A program made the translations under genes and the position numbers. A stretch of DNA of 64,000 nucleotides from Reticulitermes speratus. Lineage: Eukaryota; Arthropoda; Insecta; Blattodea; Rhinotermitidae. Every line of letters starts with the position of its first letter. Position 1 is the stretch's first letter. Positions 21,101-33,277 of this stretch are shown here, piece by piece. The stretch lies in contig JAJKFL010000005.1 of the NCBI GenBank assembly GCA_021186555.1, positions 49,693,635 through 49,757,634 on the forward strand, given 5' to 3'. The notes under the pieces were generated by a model. That model saw only the letters and a program-made list of their open reading frames with translations. It made no database searches and had not been told where the DNA came from.

Positions 21101-23441
21101 ATCATCAGGAATACCAATGTGAGAACCTCAAATCTTTCAAAATAAAGGTTGGTAATGGTCTCAGTAAAGTTGTCCAATTCTGGTCATATCTTGGAACTAA
21201 TAGAAGTCTCACTAGGTAACTGCTAGTTAGAAAGTGGCAATTCTGATTATTTGGCCCAACTTTATGTGATATAGTTCTACTTGAGAAATTCATCCTTTCA
21301 AGAAATTCCCTGCTGTTTTGGAACCTGAAGGCTTTTCACTGAGTTCTTATGAGTTTATAAAAAGCAGATTAAACTGAACAGGATGGGCTTTGTGTAATAA
21401 TGTTACAAAAATGGTCTCTTTGTCCAGCTTTAATGTACCCATAAATATAATGGGCAACCCTAACTTGAAAGGTTAAAGTGAAGAAACTTTCTTTACACAT
21501 CAGTGATACAAAATTTATTCTTAGCTTCTAAGTGCTGCAGATAATGACTGATGTATTAAACATTTTTGGAAATGTTACACCAGAGTTTTTGTCAGTTGAA
21601 CAATATTCATTTTGAATGATTACATATTAGTGTTGTGCTCATCCTGTACAGAGAGAAAATTTCTTCACTCTCTAGTATATAGTAATAAGGAAAAATTTCT
21701 ACCAAACTTTCATAATTCCAGTTGTGGTTTTATTGCTGTCATAACATACAGGAAATTGCACTCATGGCAATAGATGTGATATATGTAAGAAAACAGTAAG
21801 CCAGGCCATTTTCATTTGAGGTTCTCTTGTATCATTCAAGACTGACCCTGGCTCTTGCCTAGCAGATGGCAACATGCTGTGTCAGTTTCTGTTGGCACAG
21901 GGCGAGCATTAAGGGTGTGTGAGCCATACACCTACCCAGGATACTGTAGCTGTGGTAAGGGGGACTCCAAAAGCCATGGCTAGCAGTACAGTTGTACATT
22001 CTATAGCTGGTGAGAGGGACTCCAAAAGCCATGGCTAGCAGTACAGTTGTACATTCTATAGCTGGTGAGGGGGACTCCAAAAGCCATGGCTAGCAGTACA
22101 GTTGTACATTCTATAGCTGGTGAGGAGGACTCCAAAAGCCATGGCTAGCAGTACAGTTGTACATTCTATAGCTGGTGAGGGGGACTCCAAAAGCCATGGC
22201 TAGCAGTACAGTTGTACATTCTATAGCTGGTGAGGGGGACTCCAAAAGCCATGGCTAGCAGTACAGTTGTACATTCTATAGCTGGTGAGGGGGACTCCAA
22301 AAGCCATGGCTAGCAGTACAGTTATACATTCTATAGCTGGTGAGGGGGACTCTAAAAGCCATGGCTAGCAGTACAGTTGTACATTCTATAGCTGGTGAGG
22401 GGGACTCCAAAAGCCATGGCTAGCAGTACAGTTGTACATTCTATAGCAGCAGTAGTATCAAATGGAGAGGGAATATTTGATGCATATTCTGTGTTCCCTG
22501 ATCATCATAAAATCATGTTTGGTTATGATCTTCTCAAAATTTGAAGCCACAATGGCCTGTGGGGTGCTTGGACTGTAGTTTGCACAAAGCACCACATTAG
22601 CTAACAACATCTCTGGGTAAATGCTACATATATGAAATGTTATCCTTGAGGTTCTGTGGCACACCTGTTATGGGTACAGAGTGCAACTTGTGTACCTGTG
22701 GATATATTTAGTATGTAACAAACAAGATTCTGTTGTGAGATTTGAGGTTCTCACGGCAGTGTTGCTGAGGATTCACATCTTCTGAGATGTGTCACTGGGT
22801 TGCTGGGGGAGTGATTCCCGATGTTTCAAAGGCACTTTGATCCTTTGAGATGTCAGAAGCTGCTCACCCAATGACACTGTCACATCCCAGAAGACATCCT
22901 TCTTCAAGATTTTATTGCATAGGAGTCAACATAAAAAACTGCTACAACTTCGTGTATTGAATCCTCTGTAGTAAAAGTTTGTTGGTTATACACTGTGGAT
23001 ACCGTTGCTGCTGCATGGAATGGAAAGTTACAAGACCTTTGAATACGATAAATTATTACTTGAGGATTGAGCCTTTGGTTTTGCAGTATTAGTGTAATTT
23101 ACTTTCAAAGTTGATGGTTTTAATTAAATATGTAGAACTGCACTGTTCTGCTGTATCTACTCTGTGAGTCACTGTACCGGTATATGATTTAGGAACATTT
23201 TTCAAATATTTGTGTACTCATATTTATCACTCTGAATGTTTTAGGTTATGGTGAATCAGTTTTCACTGCAGTTGAAATGGCAGCACGTGATGCTCTGAAA
23301 CGTCTCTTCCATACCACAGAGAACATGAAACCTATCCCATTCACACTGGATGTTGGTGCTATGTCAAATGTTGAATTCAGGCAGAATGTAAGTGTTAATG
23401 ACTGGACCAATGCCAAAGTGCAAAATGTTGTTCACTGCTAA
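15107..23441 (+). CDS. mRpL44: Mitochondrial ribosomal protein L44, 6 exons
   Basis: Exons: 15107-15179, 15606-15714, 18343-18600, 19513-19597, 19865-20168, 23245-23441. They total 1026 nt, giving 341 aa with all junctions in phase (human MRPL44 is about 330 aa). Order: a short mitochondrial leader (MAAGRKCAVTLLSTEKLRN); the RWFAPALKELKTRKLKMGP linker; an RNase III-like fold (about 62-220, NYHAELFAFGKRLGEEF, AFTHRSYI, NQELARRGE); then a double-stranded-RNA-binding-like domain (about 235-320). The RNase III signature is changed (ELARRGE where catalytic enzymes have a LEFLGD-type block), as expected for L44, a non-catalytic structural subunit of the mitochondrial large ribosomal subunit. Intron 2 carries a LINE and snap-back repeats; intron 5 carries a minisatellite. 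A GTAAGT at 23389 inside the last exon could allow an alternative end, but the stop at 23439-23441 gives the normal family length. ATTAAA at 23558 is a possible poly(A) signal. Confidence 0.95.
15990..16251. repeat. Snap-back palindrome, family B copy 2
   Basis: Outer arms gagatctgccc.. and ..gtgcagatctca pair, as do the inner arms ttcttaccgatgttttggaa and its counterpart gtcccgaaacgtcggtaaga. About 80 bases of unpaired sequence sit at the centre. The right arm reads TTGAAGA, stem, GAAACGTCGGTAA. It lies in mRpL44 intron 2. Confidence 0.7.
16375..16462 (+). mobile_element. LINE or SINE 3' end with AATTG-type tail
   Basis: The segment ends gtagcctggtctggattgat, then ggaatattacaat, then a tail built from repeated attgaattgaat. 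That is the form of a non-LTR element 3' terminus. The second LINE begins directly after it. Confidence 0.45.
16463..17836 (+). mobile_element. 5'-truncated LINE, copy 2 (jockey/CR1-like RT)
   Basis: An open frame of 304 codons (16482-17396) covers the RT palm and thumb: YINDFPQEI, FADDTSILL, FLGLLIDSSLNWKTHIDHL, IFWGNCSHSSKVFKIQKRAV, LFKELNILPL. The N-terminal endonuclease and most of the fingers are missing. A 3' UTR follows, with ggatctacggaacaaataaa and a short TGAA tail at about 17825. Same family as 13020-14270 but far better preserved, so younger. It lies in mRpL44 intron 2 in the gene's sense orientation. Confidence 0.88.
20946..21128. repeat. Snap-back repeat, family A copy 3
   Basis: gatgcaagtcttttgggatg and tatcccagaaggtctgcatc are inverted partners. 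The centre has cttcagaaggcagtcc opposite gactgcttcaaaacatc. It lies in mRpL44 intron 5. Confidence 0.6.
21290..21345 (-). mobile_element. Fragment of the endonuclease-RT LINE tail
   Basis: tcaagaaattccctgctgtt, then ttggaacctgaaggc, matches the repeat pieces at 2960 and 42485. Too short to say more. Confidence 0.4.
21961..22447 (+). repeat. 55-bp minisatellite, about 9 copies
   Basis: The unit starts gggactccaaaagccatggc and ends ctatagctggtgag. Copies begin at 21961, 22016, 22071, 22126, 22181, 22236, 22291, 22346 and 22401, the last being cut short. Copies differ by only one or two bases, so the array is recent. The unit contains a near-palindrome gtacagttgtac. It lies in intron 5 of mRpL44 and copy number is likely variable between individuals. 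Confidence 0.95.
22741..22910. repeat. Snap-back repeat, family A copy 4
   Basis: Left block gttgctgaggattcacatct, then tctgagatgtgtcactgggt, mirrors right block acccaatgacactgtcacat, then cccagaagacatcc. Short, compact copy in mRpL44 intron 5. Confidence 0.65.
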
Positions 23442-23627
23442 TAGTAACTCCTGCAGTTTTCCACTCTTAGTCAGCAAGGTATGTGATTCCTATTCATTTA
23501 AAACAGTAGTTACTTGTGTTCTTCAATGCAACTACCGCATGTAAAACTTGTGTACAAATTAAATATATGTTACATCCAATTTCGTCACGACTTAAAAGAC
23601 TACATTTTGAGTTTAACTGCAATTTTT

Positions 23628-26600
23628 CTACAGTCGTTGCATTATTGAATCCATGATGAGATTTCCGTCTTTATCCTTCACTCTGATTCTTCCATTTGCA
23701 TATCTTGTTTCCTGAATTCCATCAGGATAGACGATCTTCATAGTGCCATCTGGATATTCACGGCGCTAAAATGTAGATAAAAAAATTATAAAGAAATTGT
23801 GGTAATGCTGTGTAATACGTATGTAAAATGTCATGTCTGGTGACTTTAAAGCATGTACAGATCTTGGTTTCTTACAGACAAAATATTAGGGCACAGAAAA
23901 GGTCAAGAATGACTGATTGATGGTTTAATAGTTGACTCTTCTGCACTAGCTACTTACAGCTCTCAGACATAGCAACCAGCAAGTTAATTGGGTCTTTAAA
24001 TAGGCTGCTTGAAGTTAATTGGACCTAATTCTTGGTAATAGTTTCAGCAAGAAGAAATCATGCCATGAGTGTGGCATGTAATGCATGGACATTTAGGGTT
24101 CATCTTGCAGAATATTCATTATGTAATGAAAAGTAATACACAGCAAATTCCAGGATATTGTGTCTTACCATGTGTTCTTTTGTGTGCACCTCCCTTTGTC
24201 CATTGGGCAGGAGTAAGACCTTCTCACCAAGTTGCGGGTCCACCTTAACCACCAAACCATCCTGGAAAACCCATTCCTCGTTGCCGTCAGGAAAACATGT
24301 CCTCACTGTAGCATTTTGATATGTGACTTCTTTGGTTCCATCTTTGTGACGACGCTCTATCTGACCACTGATGATGACAAAGAGAAACAAAACATTATAA
24401 GTAATATCCAGAGTGCATGACTCAACTGTTTGTAAGCAGAATTTGTGTGATTTCCAACCTGAATTACCAATTTTGCACTCTGCTCACAGATTGTTTTGTG
24501 TTTTGTATGGATCCCAGTACAAACAGTGATTATTTCCCTGTATGACATTAAATTCTGTTTTTATAATTGAGACAGAGTGTTTCCTGCATGGTTGACGGTT
24601 AAAACACGAACGGAATAATGCATATTAATGTAATTATGACTACATTTTAATACTAAACATGTACAGTTGAAGATTACTGTCTCTTTGGATGCAACTCCAT
24701 GTAATCTGGTAGCCAATTACAAATGTTTTGAAGGAATCTGCTGCCTCCATCTTCAGGGTAGAAGGTGGAATATAGGTGGCAGCAGGTTCATCCTAAACAC
24801 TGAGTAAACAGTCTTACACCCCAGTAGACAATAATCCTCAGAGTCACTACTGTGAAACCCCCAGATCTTGTATGCCAAGAATTTGTTCTTTAACTGTGAT
24901 GTAAAGCTATCCCATTACAGGCCTGGACAGGCACTTATGGCTTCAGGAGTTTGAGGCTCCCAGAATTTCTAGCCAATCAGCACATCAAGGTGGTAAGGTT
25001 GTCAGCCCTATGCACCGGCCGCCTTTACCCCCCAGGAGATATCCCTGGTACTCATTTCTGTTAGAGGCTAAGTTGACTCCAGGGCCATAGTGCGGTCAGA
25101 AGGATTAAGTTGATGAAAAATCTCACTGACTCCGTTGGGAATCGAACCTGCAACAGTCTGGTAATTATGATGTGCCGTGCAAAAATTTTATCCTCCCTTT
25201 ACTAGTAAATACAGATGAGAACCACTGGAAGGACTTACTCTGGGAATTCAAGTATTTCCGAGCCATCTGTGTAAGTTGTGTGCCAGGTCTTTGTTTCAGC
25301 ATAGAAGTACTTCAGTGTTCCATCACTCAGTGTTTCCTTCACATCACCATTATAGTAAATCATCTTTGTGAGAGATCCATCAGCTGATATCTTTTTTAGG
25401 TTACCATTGGGATACCAAATTTCTTTTCTTCCATCTGGATAGACTTTTTCCCTGTTGGGAGACAGTTTTGATACTGTGCTGGAGTTTCCTATTGGGGGTG
25501 TGTCCGACTGTTGTGATTGTGTATCGGAATCACGCGCTGTTCGAGCAAGTGATACATTCTCTTTTTCAGGCTCTGTTATATGAAAATCATGTGACTCGGA
25601 AATAATTTCTGAGACTCCACTGGTTGTAATTAGTTCATGTCTGTTATCGTGAACTTGAGGAGCCTCACATCCATTTTCACCATTTTGTAGATATTGCACC
25701 AGTTCCAAGGGAATATTTTTGGGAACACTGTTTGTGTCAGACCTGTTTTCAGGGTATGCCTTTCTTGGAAATATCGGATTGGTGTGATAAAATGCATCAT
25801 AAATGGCCATGTGAATTTTGTTCTTGTCTGATGGCACATCTGTTGAAGCCCTGTTGTTTCCCTCAACATCTTCTTCTTCTTCTTCAGATGAACATGATAC
25901 ATCATCTGAAGAGGTGTGATGACTTGTAAGTTCTTTTTCAACTGCAACTTTGCTGTTTTGACTGGAATCGTTAGAAACTCTGTGGTTTGTAACAATATTT
26001 TGAGAAGTCCTGTCTCCTTTAACTCGAAGTAAACCAGTAGAAGGCGTAGGGTTCAGATCTGGAATGCTGAGACATGTCTGGTATACTTTATTGCTCATAT
26101 CTCCCCATTCATTAACCTTACTATCATTAGATTGTTTGGCTTTAGCTTGTTTGTGTTGTAGATTGTTTTGTTGCTGAAGAACAGATGCTGGTATCTTCCT
26201 TGTAGGCACAACATCATGGACTATAATGGAATCGTCCAAATCGCTGGGTTTGATTTTTGCAATATGATCATTGATAGCTTGAAGCATATCAGTTGTAGAC
26301 AGTCCATTTCTTCGTCTTGTAGTGTTGGATTTCACCTGCAGAAGTAAATAATATATGTAACAGATAGGCTAGGACAGCAGATAGTTATATGAAGGGCTCA
26401 CTTTTATGAAAATACCACCACTTTGTTTTTGTAGAACACACCAAAAAGATCTTATTAGAAGTGTTGGACATTAAATTATTCCTGAGTGTGTTATTTCATG
26501 ATGCTGTCAGTTGTTAAGATTATATAGTGTCAGTGACAGATGAAAGAATGAGTATGGAGCATTGGTGGAATGATACTGATGGGGAAAAACCAAAGTACTC

Positions 26601-29600
26601 TGAGAAAAAACCTGTCCCAGTGTCACTTTGTCCACCACAAATCCCACATCGATTGGCCTGGAGTTGAACCCAGTCCTCTGTGGTGAGAGGCCAGTGACTA
26701 ACCACCTGAGCCACAGTATGGCCTGTAGACTGAAATGGGGTTAAACCTTTTATTTTAACTTTCTTGTTTTTTGTTAATATCAGATATATTGCTTCAACAT
26801 ATGGAAGGGGTTTGTAGCACAAAAGGATAAGAGAAATATACACAGAATTTGTCAGAAACCCCAAAGGGAAGAGATGGCTTGAAAAACTTAGGCATAAATG
26901 TTAAGATAATATTAAAACTGATCTTAAAGGAACAGGATGTGAGGATGTGGATTTGATTCATCTGGAACAGTAGGATACATTGGTGGGCTTTTGTGAACCT
27001 TCAGATTCCATAAAAAGTGGGGAATTTCCTCATTACCTTCTCAAGAACGTTATCGTTGCAAAATAGCTGCAACTGAATGAGAGATGCACAGAAAAGGGGA
27101 AGATAAGAGAGAACTGGTGGTAAGATGGTGGCTATCAGGTGCAAACTTCTTCATATTTTAAGGGTACAGTTTATATAAAAAATATTACAAAGTACTGCAG
27201 TCCAGCACTTTGCATCCTGTCTGTTAGTATACTATGGCACCAACTGTACATTGTGCAGAGCCCAAGATCAATAATTACAGTAGTCTTGATGTCTGTGATT
27301 GAGACTGATAAAACCATCATGAATGTCAGAATCTGTTTGCTAAATAAACATACTTGGTTGCAAGAACTTACGGAAGTATTAAATACATTGAATGATTGAC
27401 AGAGAGTCTCATTCCATAAAGCACAAAAGCAGTCAGCCCCATTTAATGAAGGACAGAGCTTAACTGAGCTGTCAGTGATCTGTGCAGTAGCAGGAGAATG
27501 AGGGAAGCTAACTCGCCAGCCATCTGGCCTCATCCCAGTTCACTGGAACTAGTCACAAAAGGTTGAAACAATAGGGCTGAAATCCTGAACATCAAGGTTC
27601 AGAAACTTGAGATTCTACTGTATGTGTATGTCGTACTTGTGAAACTGCAGCATTATTAGCTGCGTTACTTTTGTTTTGTGGGAAACAGTGGTATCTTACC
27701 AGCATGTTCACCTGTACCCAACCATCAACCAGTGTGGCACAAGAATGGTCTAACCAAACCAGTGGTTGAAGTGAGAGCAGAAAGATAAAACAAGTAGTGT
27801 TTTGTATCTATCACTTGTGATCAGCAGTTGTTTACCTTGGACATTTATAATGTGGAATAGTAAAGTTAATGTCAAAGCTTAAGCACAGGTTTGATCGACA
27901 GCAGCTAAAGGTAAAGTTCACCCTAGAACAGGCCATGAAGGCCCAGAGGGGGAGTAGAGGTATAGCTCTACTCTTTCTTTGACCCTGGTCAACTCCACGC
28001 CCCGGCCGCTTTACCCCTGGGAAAGAGACCCGGTACCCATTGTATAGGAGGCTGGGTGGGCCCCAGGGCCGGTCTGGATGGCTACGAAAAATCTCGCCCC
28101 CACCGGGATTCGATCCCCAGACCGTCCAGCCCGTAGCGAGTCGCTATACCGACTGCGCTATCCTGGCCCACGATCAACAGCAACTACAAATTAAAATACA
28201 TACATACCAAAAGGTGTAATTTGGAGAAGCTCTATTTTAAAATGTAATTTGTATTTAACAAGCAAGAATGTTGCATCCTACAAAATGTTGTACTGAGGTT
28301 CCACAGGCATTATTATAACTTATTACAGCAAATCTAACCAATTTTGTTTGATGTCTTTCTTTTTTGAGTTTTTCAACTTCATTTTTAAGCTGTGCATTTT
28401 CCTGTTCAAGTTGCTTCAGTCTGTCCCTTGTTCGGACTTGAGCAGCACTCCACCTGCTGTCTTTCTTGTGCACCTCCTCCTGTAATCCTGCCAGCTGCAA
28501 ACATAAAATGCACATAAAGCAGATAAAATAGTGGAATCTAGTACACACCAAAAGAGGGTCAAATCTTATGCAAATTGTCACTCCTTTCATTGTGATTCAT
28601 GGGTTATTTAACTATTTAACACTGCTTTTTCAGCTGATGACAAGTGCCAAGGTACTAAGGCAGCTTTCAATTGGAGGTGAGGAAAGCCATGAGAATCCTC
28701 ACAATAAACCATATCTGGGTTGAGATTCAAACCTGGGACCTCCTGAATACAAGGTAGGAGTGTTAACTACTCAAAATGATTGTTGTGGTTGACTGGATAA
28801 AACTTCTGCTATGTATTCAGGAGGTTCTGTGTTCAACTTTCAGCTGGGAGACCAGCTCTCCTGAGTTCTATGTGGTTTTACTCAGTTTCTCCAGGCTACT
28901 GCCAGCATAGCATCAATGTTAGGATGCAGCTGCTTTCTTCTATCTCATTATTCTCAAACTGCCATATGTTTCAGTGCTATATAAGCTGAAATATTGAAAG
29001 AATCATCAAATAAACCATAACCACTTGAATCCGTCCATCCATCATTTGGTCTATCAGTACTCTCATTGTTACAAGCTTAAGCATATGTAAAAAGACATAA
29101 GAGTTACAAAACACAGTGCAGTAAAAATTCATGTTTCAGTAAAGTGCAGATCTGTTAAAAATTACCTTCAACAGAAAGACAGCTGTGTTGACATTCTCAA
29201 ATATATTTGATTGCTGTGTATATAAAGGATCCAACAGCCCTGATTGTTCACAGTATAGTAGTGTGTGAAGTATAAATTTTGGTCCAATAGAAGAAGTACA
29301 TCACAATTTCAAGCATTTTCCCCTGCACTTACCATCATTTAGGAAAATATGCTATACTCCTTTTCATAATGGAATACACATTAAACAGAACATTTCACTT
29401 CACATTTCCTTCACTTTAACAATTTTAATAAATTGATCAAAGAATGCTAGTTATATTGTCATATGCTGAAACACTTAATTTGCAAATTGAAAGTGTTCTT
29501 GGGTTCAGTAGGTGCAAATTCTGGGTTCTGAAGACATTTTACATGGCATTACTACTTAAAAGACTCACACTCAAAGAAAAGGGAACAAACTGGGACTCAA

Positions 29601-32600
29601 AAATTGTTTTTAATGTGCTGTGACAACAGGGCTTGTTATGAATGCTTTGTGATAGTATTAAGAAGGGGTGCACAAATTTTCCAGAAGTCTAGGAGCTTCC
29701 TCAAAATTCTAGGCACCTGAAAGGTGACATGAAACAAGTTTCATACTGAGGGCCCACAAATATTAGGTGCTCCGTCTAAATTTAGTCATCACGGCAACCT
29801 GGTGCCTGGGATTTGTGCACCCCTCGTATTAACCTTTTCATTCATGCTATTCATTGCTTCAAAGCTGTGACTCATATGGTCCAGATTTGTTTGGTGTGTG
29901 ATAAGAAGTATGAAGGAAATGTTTCTTTTCACGTCTCAACAGTTAAACTTGTTTGGAGCTTTTAAACAATAGGAATGTTACTCTGATTTAAAGAACGTTA
30001 TGAATATTCTTTAAATAAGATCAGCATGGCAGTAGTTAAATACAGGACACAAGATTACTCTAAGCAATGTTCCAAGCCTTGCACTTAATACATATCATAC
30101 CTGTTGCTTTAAAGCTTGTATTTCCTCTCTCTCCTGCTTTGTTGGCTGATTCCTCAGATCCTTACAGTATTTCTCAAATACCGATTTTTCTTTGTTCAAC
30201 TTTTTCCTTTCTTCTTGAAGGAATGACTCCATTTTCTCCTTCTCTTCTTGCATCATTTTCTTGAACTCATTTTTTTCCTTATTAAATTTAAGTACCTCGT
30301 CTGCATGCCTCTTTTGTTTCTTCTGCAAAGTGGTGTTCTCCTGGCGAAAAATTTCAATCTCCTTTTCAAGTTGTTCCAACCGTGTCCGAAGCAAAGAGCT
30401 CTTGAATACGATCTCACTGTCACTTTTACTTTGAGTAGTTCGTCCAGTGTCAGTCTGGTTCTGGTCATCAGCACGAGTGTCAGTATTAGCACAAGTGTTC
30501 ACGAGACTGTACGATGATTTGTCAGACTCTGTTTGACATCTGTCTGTATATGATTTTGTACTATGCGCTTGATACTCGTGGTTTACTGTGTGGTGTTGAG
30601 TTGGTATCTTGGGACTTTGCCTCACAGTCAGTGATTGATACATAGAACTGAGTGATTTGCCATCTTCACTGCTAGTGCAACTACAGTCATCATCGCTCCA
30701 TGCCTGGTCATCTTGGAAAAACTTGCTATCTGTACTTCTTGCACAGTTTATACTTTTCAGTTGGTGACCATCATGATTATGACTGTAACTGTTGTTTCCG
30801 CTTGTATCGCCATATGATGATAAGGATGTGTCACCATCACTGATAGATTTATATTCATTTGTCTCTGCAAACCTCACGTGTAAGTGCTTACTGCACGGTG
30901 AGTTAGCACCGTTTGTCCCTGTATTCTTGTTGGATGTCTTCAAACTCGTCTGTTCACCGCCTGATTCCCGATGATTACTGCCTGTTATTGTTGGTTCAGA
31001 AGCAGGATTTCTGCTCTTGTCACGCACACCAAATCTATGATCATCACTTCCCAGACTTTTGATAGCGGAACTTTTAATGTCTGCATTATCCAAGCCATAA
31101 GGAAGGTACCCAGAAACGGTGTTCTTGTTATAATACTGAAGACTCCCTGATAACAGTTGTTCTTGGTTTCTGTGACCCATTGGAGAAAATGAGTGAAGTA
31201 TCGATGTTGCAAGGTTCTCAGTTGGATAATTGTGCATAGCCATAAGTGGTTGATTTTTCACAGGTGTTGAATTTATAGAACCTTCCATCAGACGTGCAAC
31301 TAAGGAGGAGGTTGAGCAGAAACTGGAATTAGCTGCATGTTGTTCCAGGAGTTCAAATATTTTTAATTCTTCTACTTCTTTCTGGCAATGAAAGAATTAA
31401 AATGTAATGTGACATTCCTTTCAGTATTTTGAACATGGTATGTACATATACCAGATAAGTAATTTATTAAACATGGTTTCATAAAATAACTTTGCAGATA
31501 TCTAGAATTTTCAGAAATGTTTCCACATCTATGATAAGGCCTACCAAAGCACTGAAATTATCTTATATTGATATAATTCATTTACTTTCAATTTCCAGCA
31601 AGTCAAATACCTGAGTCTGAGTGAATCATAATGATAATATATTTATCTGCTGTGATTACAGTATTGAAAAGTCTGTGTATGATGGCATTGAAATTTCCAT
31701 ACTCACAGAGGCATAACTGTGAAACTTTGAATCTTTTAAGAATATTAAACTACCTGTATGGTACAAGTAAAGGAAAATGAAAAGGAAACTATATTCCAGC
31801 TAGGTGGTTAAAGACATACTTCTACATTTACTGTATTATATTTCTACATACAGTTAACATAATTCTGAATATTATTGCATTAATGCACATTACCAGTCTT
31901 GAAAACATGTTCCATTCACATACCTTATTTCTTTTATCAGCATCTTTAAGTTTCTCCAGAAAGGAAACCTCAAAAGAATCATTTGCAGGCCCATTCTGTG
32001 CCAAATCAGTTCTCTGATGTACTGCAGGATCATCACTGTGTAACTGCAATTTTGGACCTGGCAGGTTTTGCTGTTGCAAGACATCTGCCCAAGTAGTGAC
32101 TGATGGAGATGTTTCTCTGCATTTTAGAGTTAACTTTGGCACTGCACTTTTTGGATACTGAGAGTTCAGAGTTTTTGATGATCCTCCTGCATGACTTTTA
32201 TCACTTCTGATAAAATTTTTGGACAGTCCTTTCTTTACATTACTCCTGTTAGTACCTGTCACTGATGAAGATGCACTTTTCTTGGACCTGTCACCTGGAT
32301 TATCCAGTTTCATGATGTTGCTGTTTAGCTGGTTTGTAGAAGTTCTCTTGACATTACCTTTACCACTGTTTTTCCCCTGATACTGAAGCACAACTGGTTT
32401 CATTCGGAATCGTGCAAGGCCTTCTCCTTTCTTTAAAAATTTCCTTTTTGGTTTATGTTGTTTGTCTTCATTATTATTAGTAGTGTCATTATCCCCATAT
32501 TGTTCCAGTTTTTCTTGCAGAAGCTGATGAAAATCTTTATTTAGAGATGCAACAGGTGTCTCATCCAACGTGCGCATCCCTCTTACACTGTCTTTCATGA

Positions 32601-33277
32601 CCTGAAATAGAGAAGTCCACAGAACATTTGTACTATTATCTGTAAGGTGATAATCGGACCTTTTCACCCACAGACATAAATAAATTGAAACATAAATGAA
32701 ACTGCACTTATTCAAAAAATAAAACAAGTATAAGCGTTACACAAAACGTTCAAAGACTTTATGTGTACTGTGACTTTCAAAATTGTAAAGTTACTTTACA
32801 CAAATAAATAAATTACATACAGACTGAAGCGTTGGACTTGAATATGGACTCATTTTTTCCACCTCTCTTGCTTGCAAATTTGATGGAAGTTCATTCTTAT
32901 TACAAGACCCATTTTCTTCAGTTGTTGAATCTCGCGCATCATCTGGGCTCTTTTTATTAGGTGACGGAAGCCAATTGCTGCCTTGAGATAAAGCAGATCT
33001 GGATGACTGTGCATGAAATGAATCTGCAAGAGCAATTAGGTGTTGACAGTAACAGGGCAATTTCCATGGACAGATCGTGATTTATACATTGAAGTGTGTA
33101 CAAACCGATATTCTGAAGCCCAAATGCTTCATACATCCGATGATGCTCATTTGTGAGTAACAGTCGCTGTTCCTCCTGTTGCTGTAGCAGTTTTTCTTGT
33201 TGCTGACGCTGCCATTCCCTCAGTTCCTCAATTTTTTGCATAATTATCCCAGAATGGTAATCGTGTTGTAAGTCCAT
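23628..33277 (-). CDS. Sas-4: Centriole assembly scaffold Sas-4 / CENPJ (CPAP), 8 exons
   Basis: Minus-strand exons: 33277-33106, 33023-32821, 32601-31924, 31381-30101, 28494-28339, 26335-25239, 24367-24169, 23765-23628. They sum to 3924 nt, 1307 aa, with all phases matching (human CPAP about 1340 aa). The start is the ATG of [20 protein letters not shown]; no ATG lies in frame just upstream. Order: N-terminal Gln-rich helix; [14 protein letters not shown] (about 178-190), the conserved tubulin-binding region motif; [20 protein letters not shown] then [15 protein letters not shown] (about 340-385); a coiled coil (about 680-830); and the C-terminal TCP10/G-box beta domain with [32 protein letters not shown] and [10 protein letters not shown] (about 1125-1300). 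The protein caps and lengthens centriolar microtubules and ties the cartwheel to pericentriolar material. The exon 5 donor (GTTAGA) is weak; GTAATA 12 bases on is an in-phase alternative. The last exon converges on mRpL44. Confidence 0.95.
24718..24875. repeat. Snap-back repeat, family A copy 5 (decayed)
   Basis: ttttgaaggaatctgctgcc then tccatcttcagg pairs loosely with ggtggcagcaggttcatcct. The end aatcctcagagtcactactg, then tgaaacccc, matches the family A terminus. It lies in Sas-4 intron 6. Confidence 0.45.
24905..25165 (-). mobile_element. Divergent SINE, family 2
   Basis: The blocks gcaccggccgcctttacccc, ggctaagttgactccaggg and ttgggaatcgaacctgcaac follow the same order as the family 2 SINE body and its inverted B box (gattcgaacc). 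Old copy in Sas-4 intron 6. Confidence 0.55.
26590..26730 (-). mobile_element. SINE-like remnant
   Basis: gttgaacccagtcctctgtg and accacctgagccacagtatg give an inverted tRNA-like B box and A-box end. The body (tcactttgtccaccacaaat) recurs at about 46100-46170. It lies in Sas-4 intron 5. Confidence 0.5.
27907..28171 (-). mobile_element. tRNA-derived SINE, family 2, full length
   Basis: Read on the minus strand it starts gggccaggatagcgcagtcg (A box), then ggggatcgaatcccggtggg (B box). A body of about 190 bp ends ttctagggtgaactttacct. Imperfect 14-bp duplications (gatcgacagcagct and gatcaacagcaact) flank it. It lies in Sas-4 intron 5, sense to the gene. Copies: 43399, 60366; divergent: 345, 24905, 40450, 43698, 58075, 63293. 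Confidence 0.88.

Noticed and set aside
21961-22447. CRISPR-like repeat array
   Set aside because: The whole 55-bp unit repeats without variable spacers; it is a minisatellite in a eukaryotic intron.
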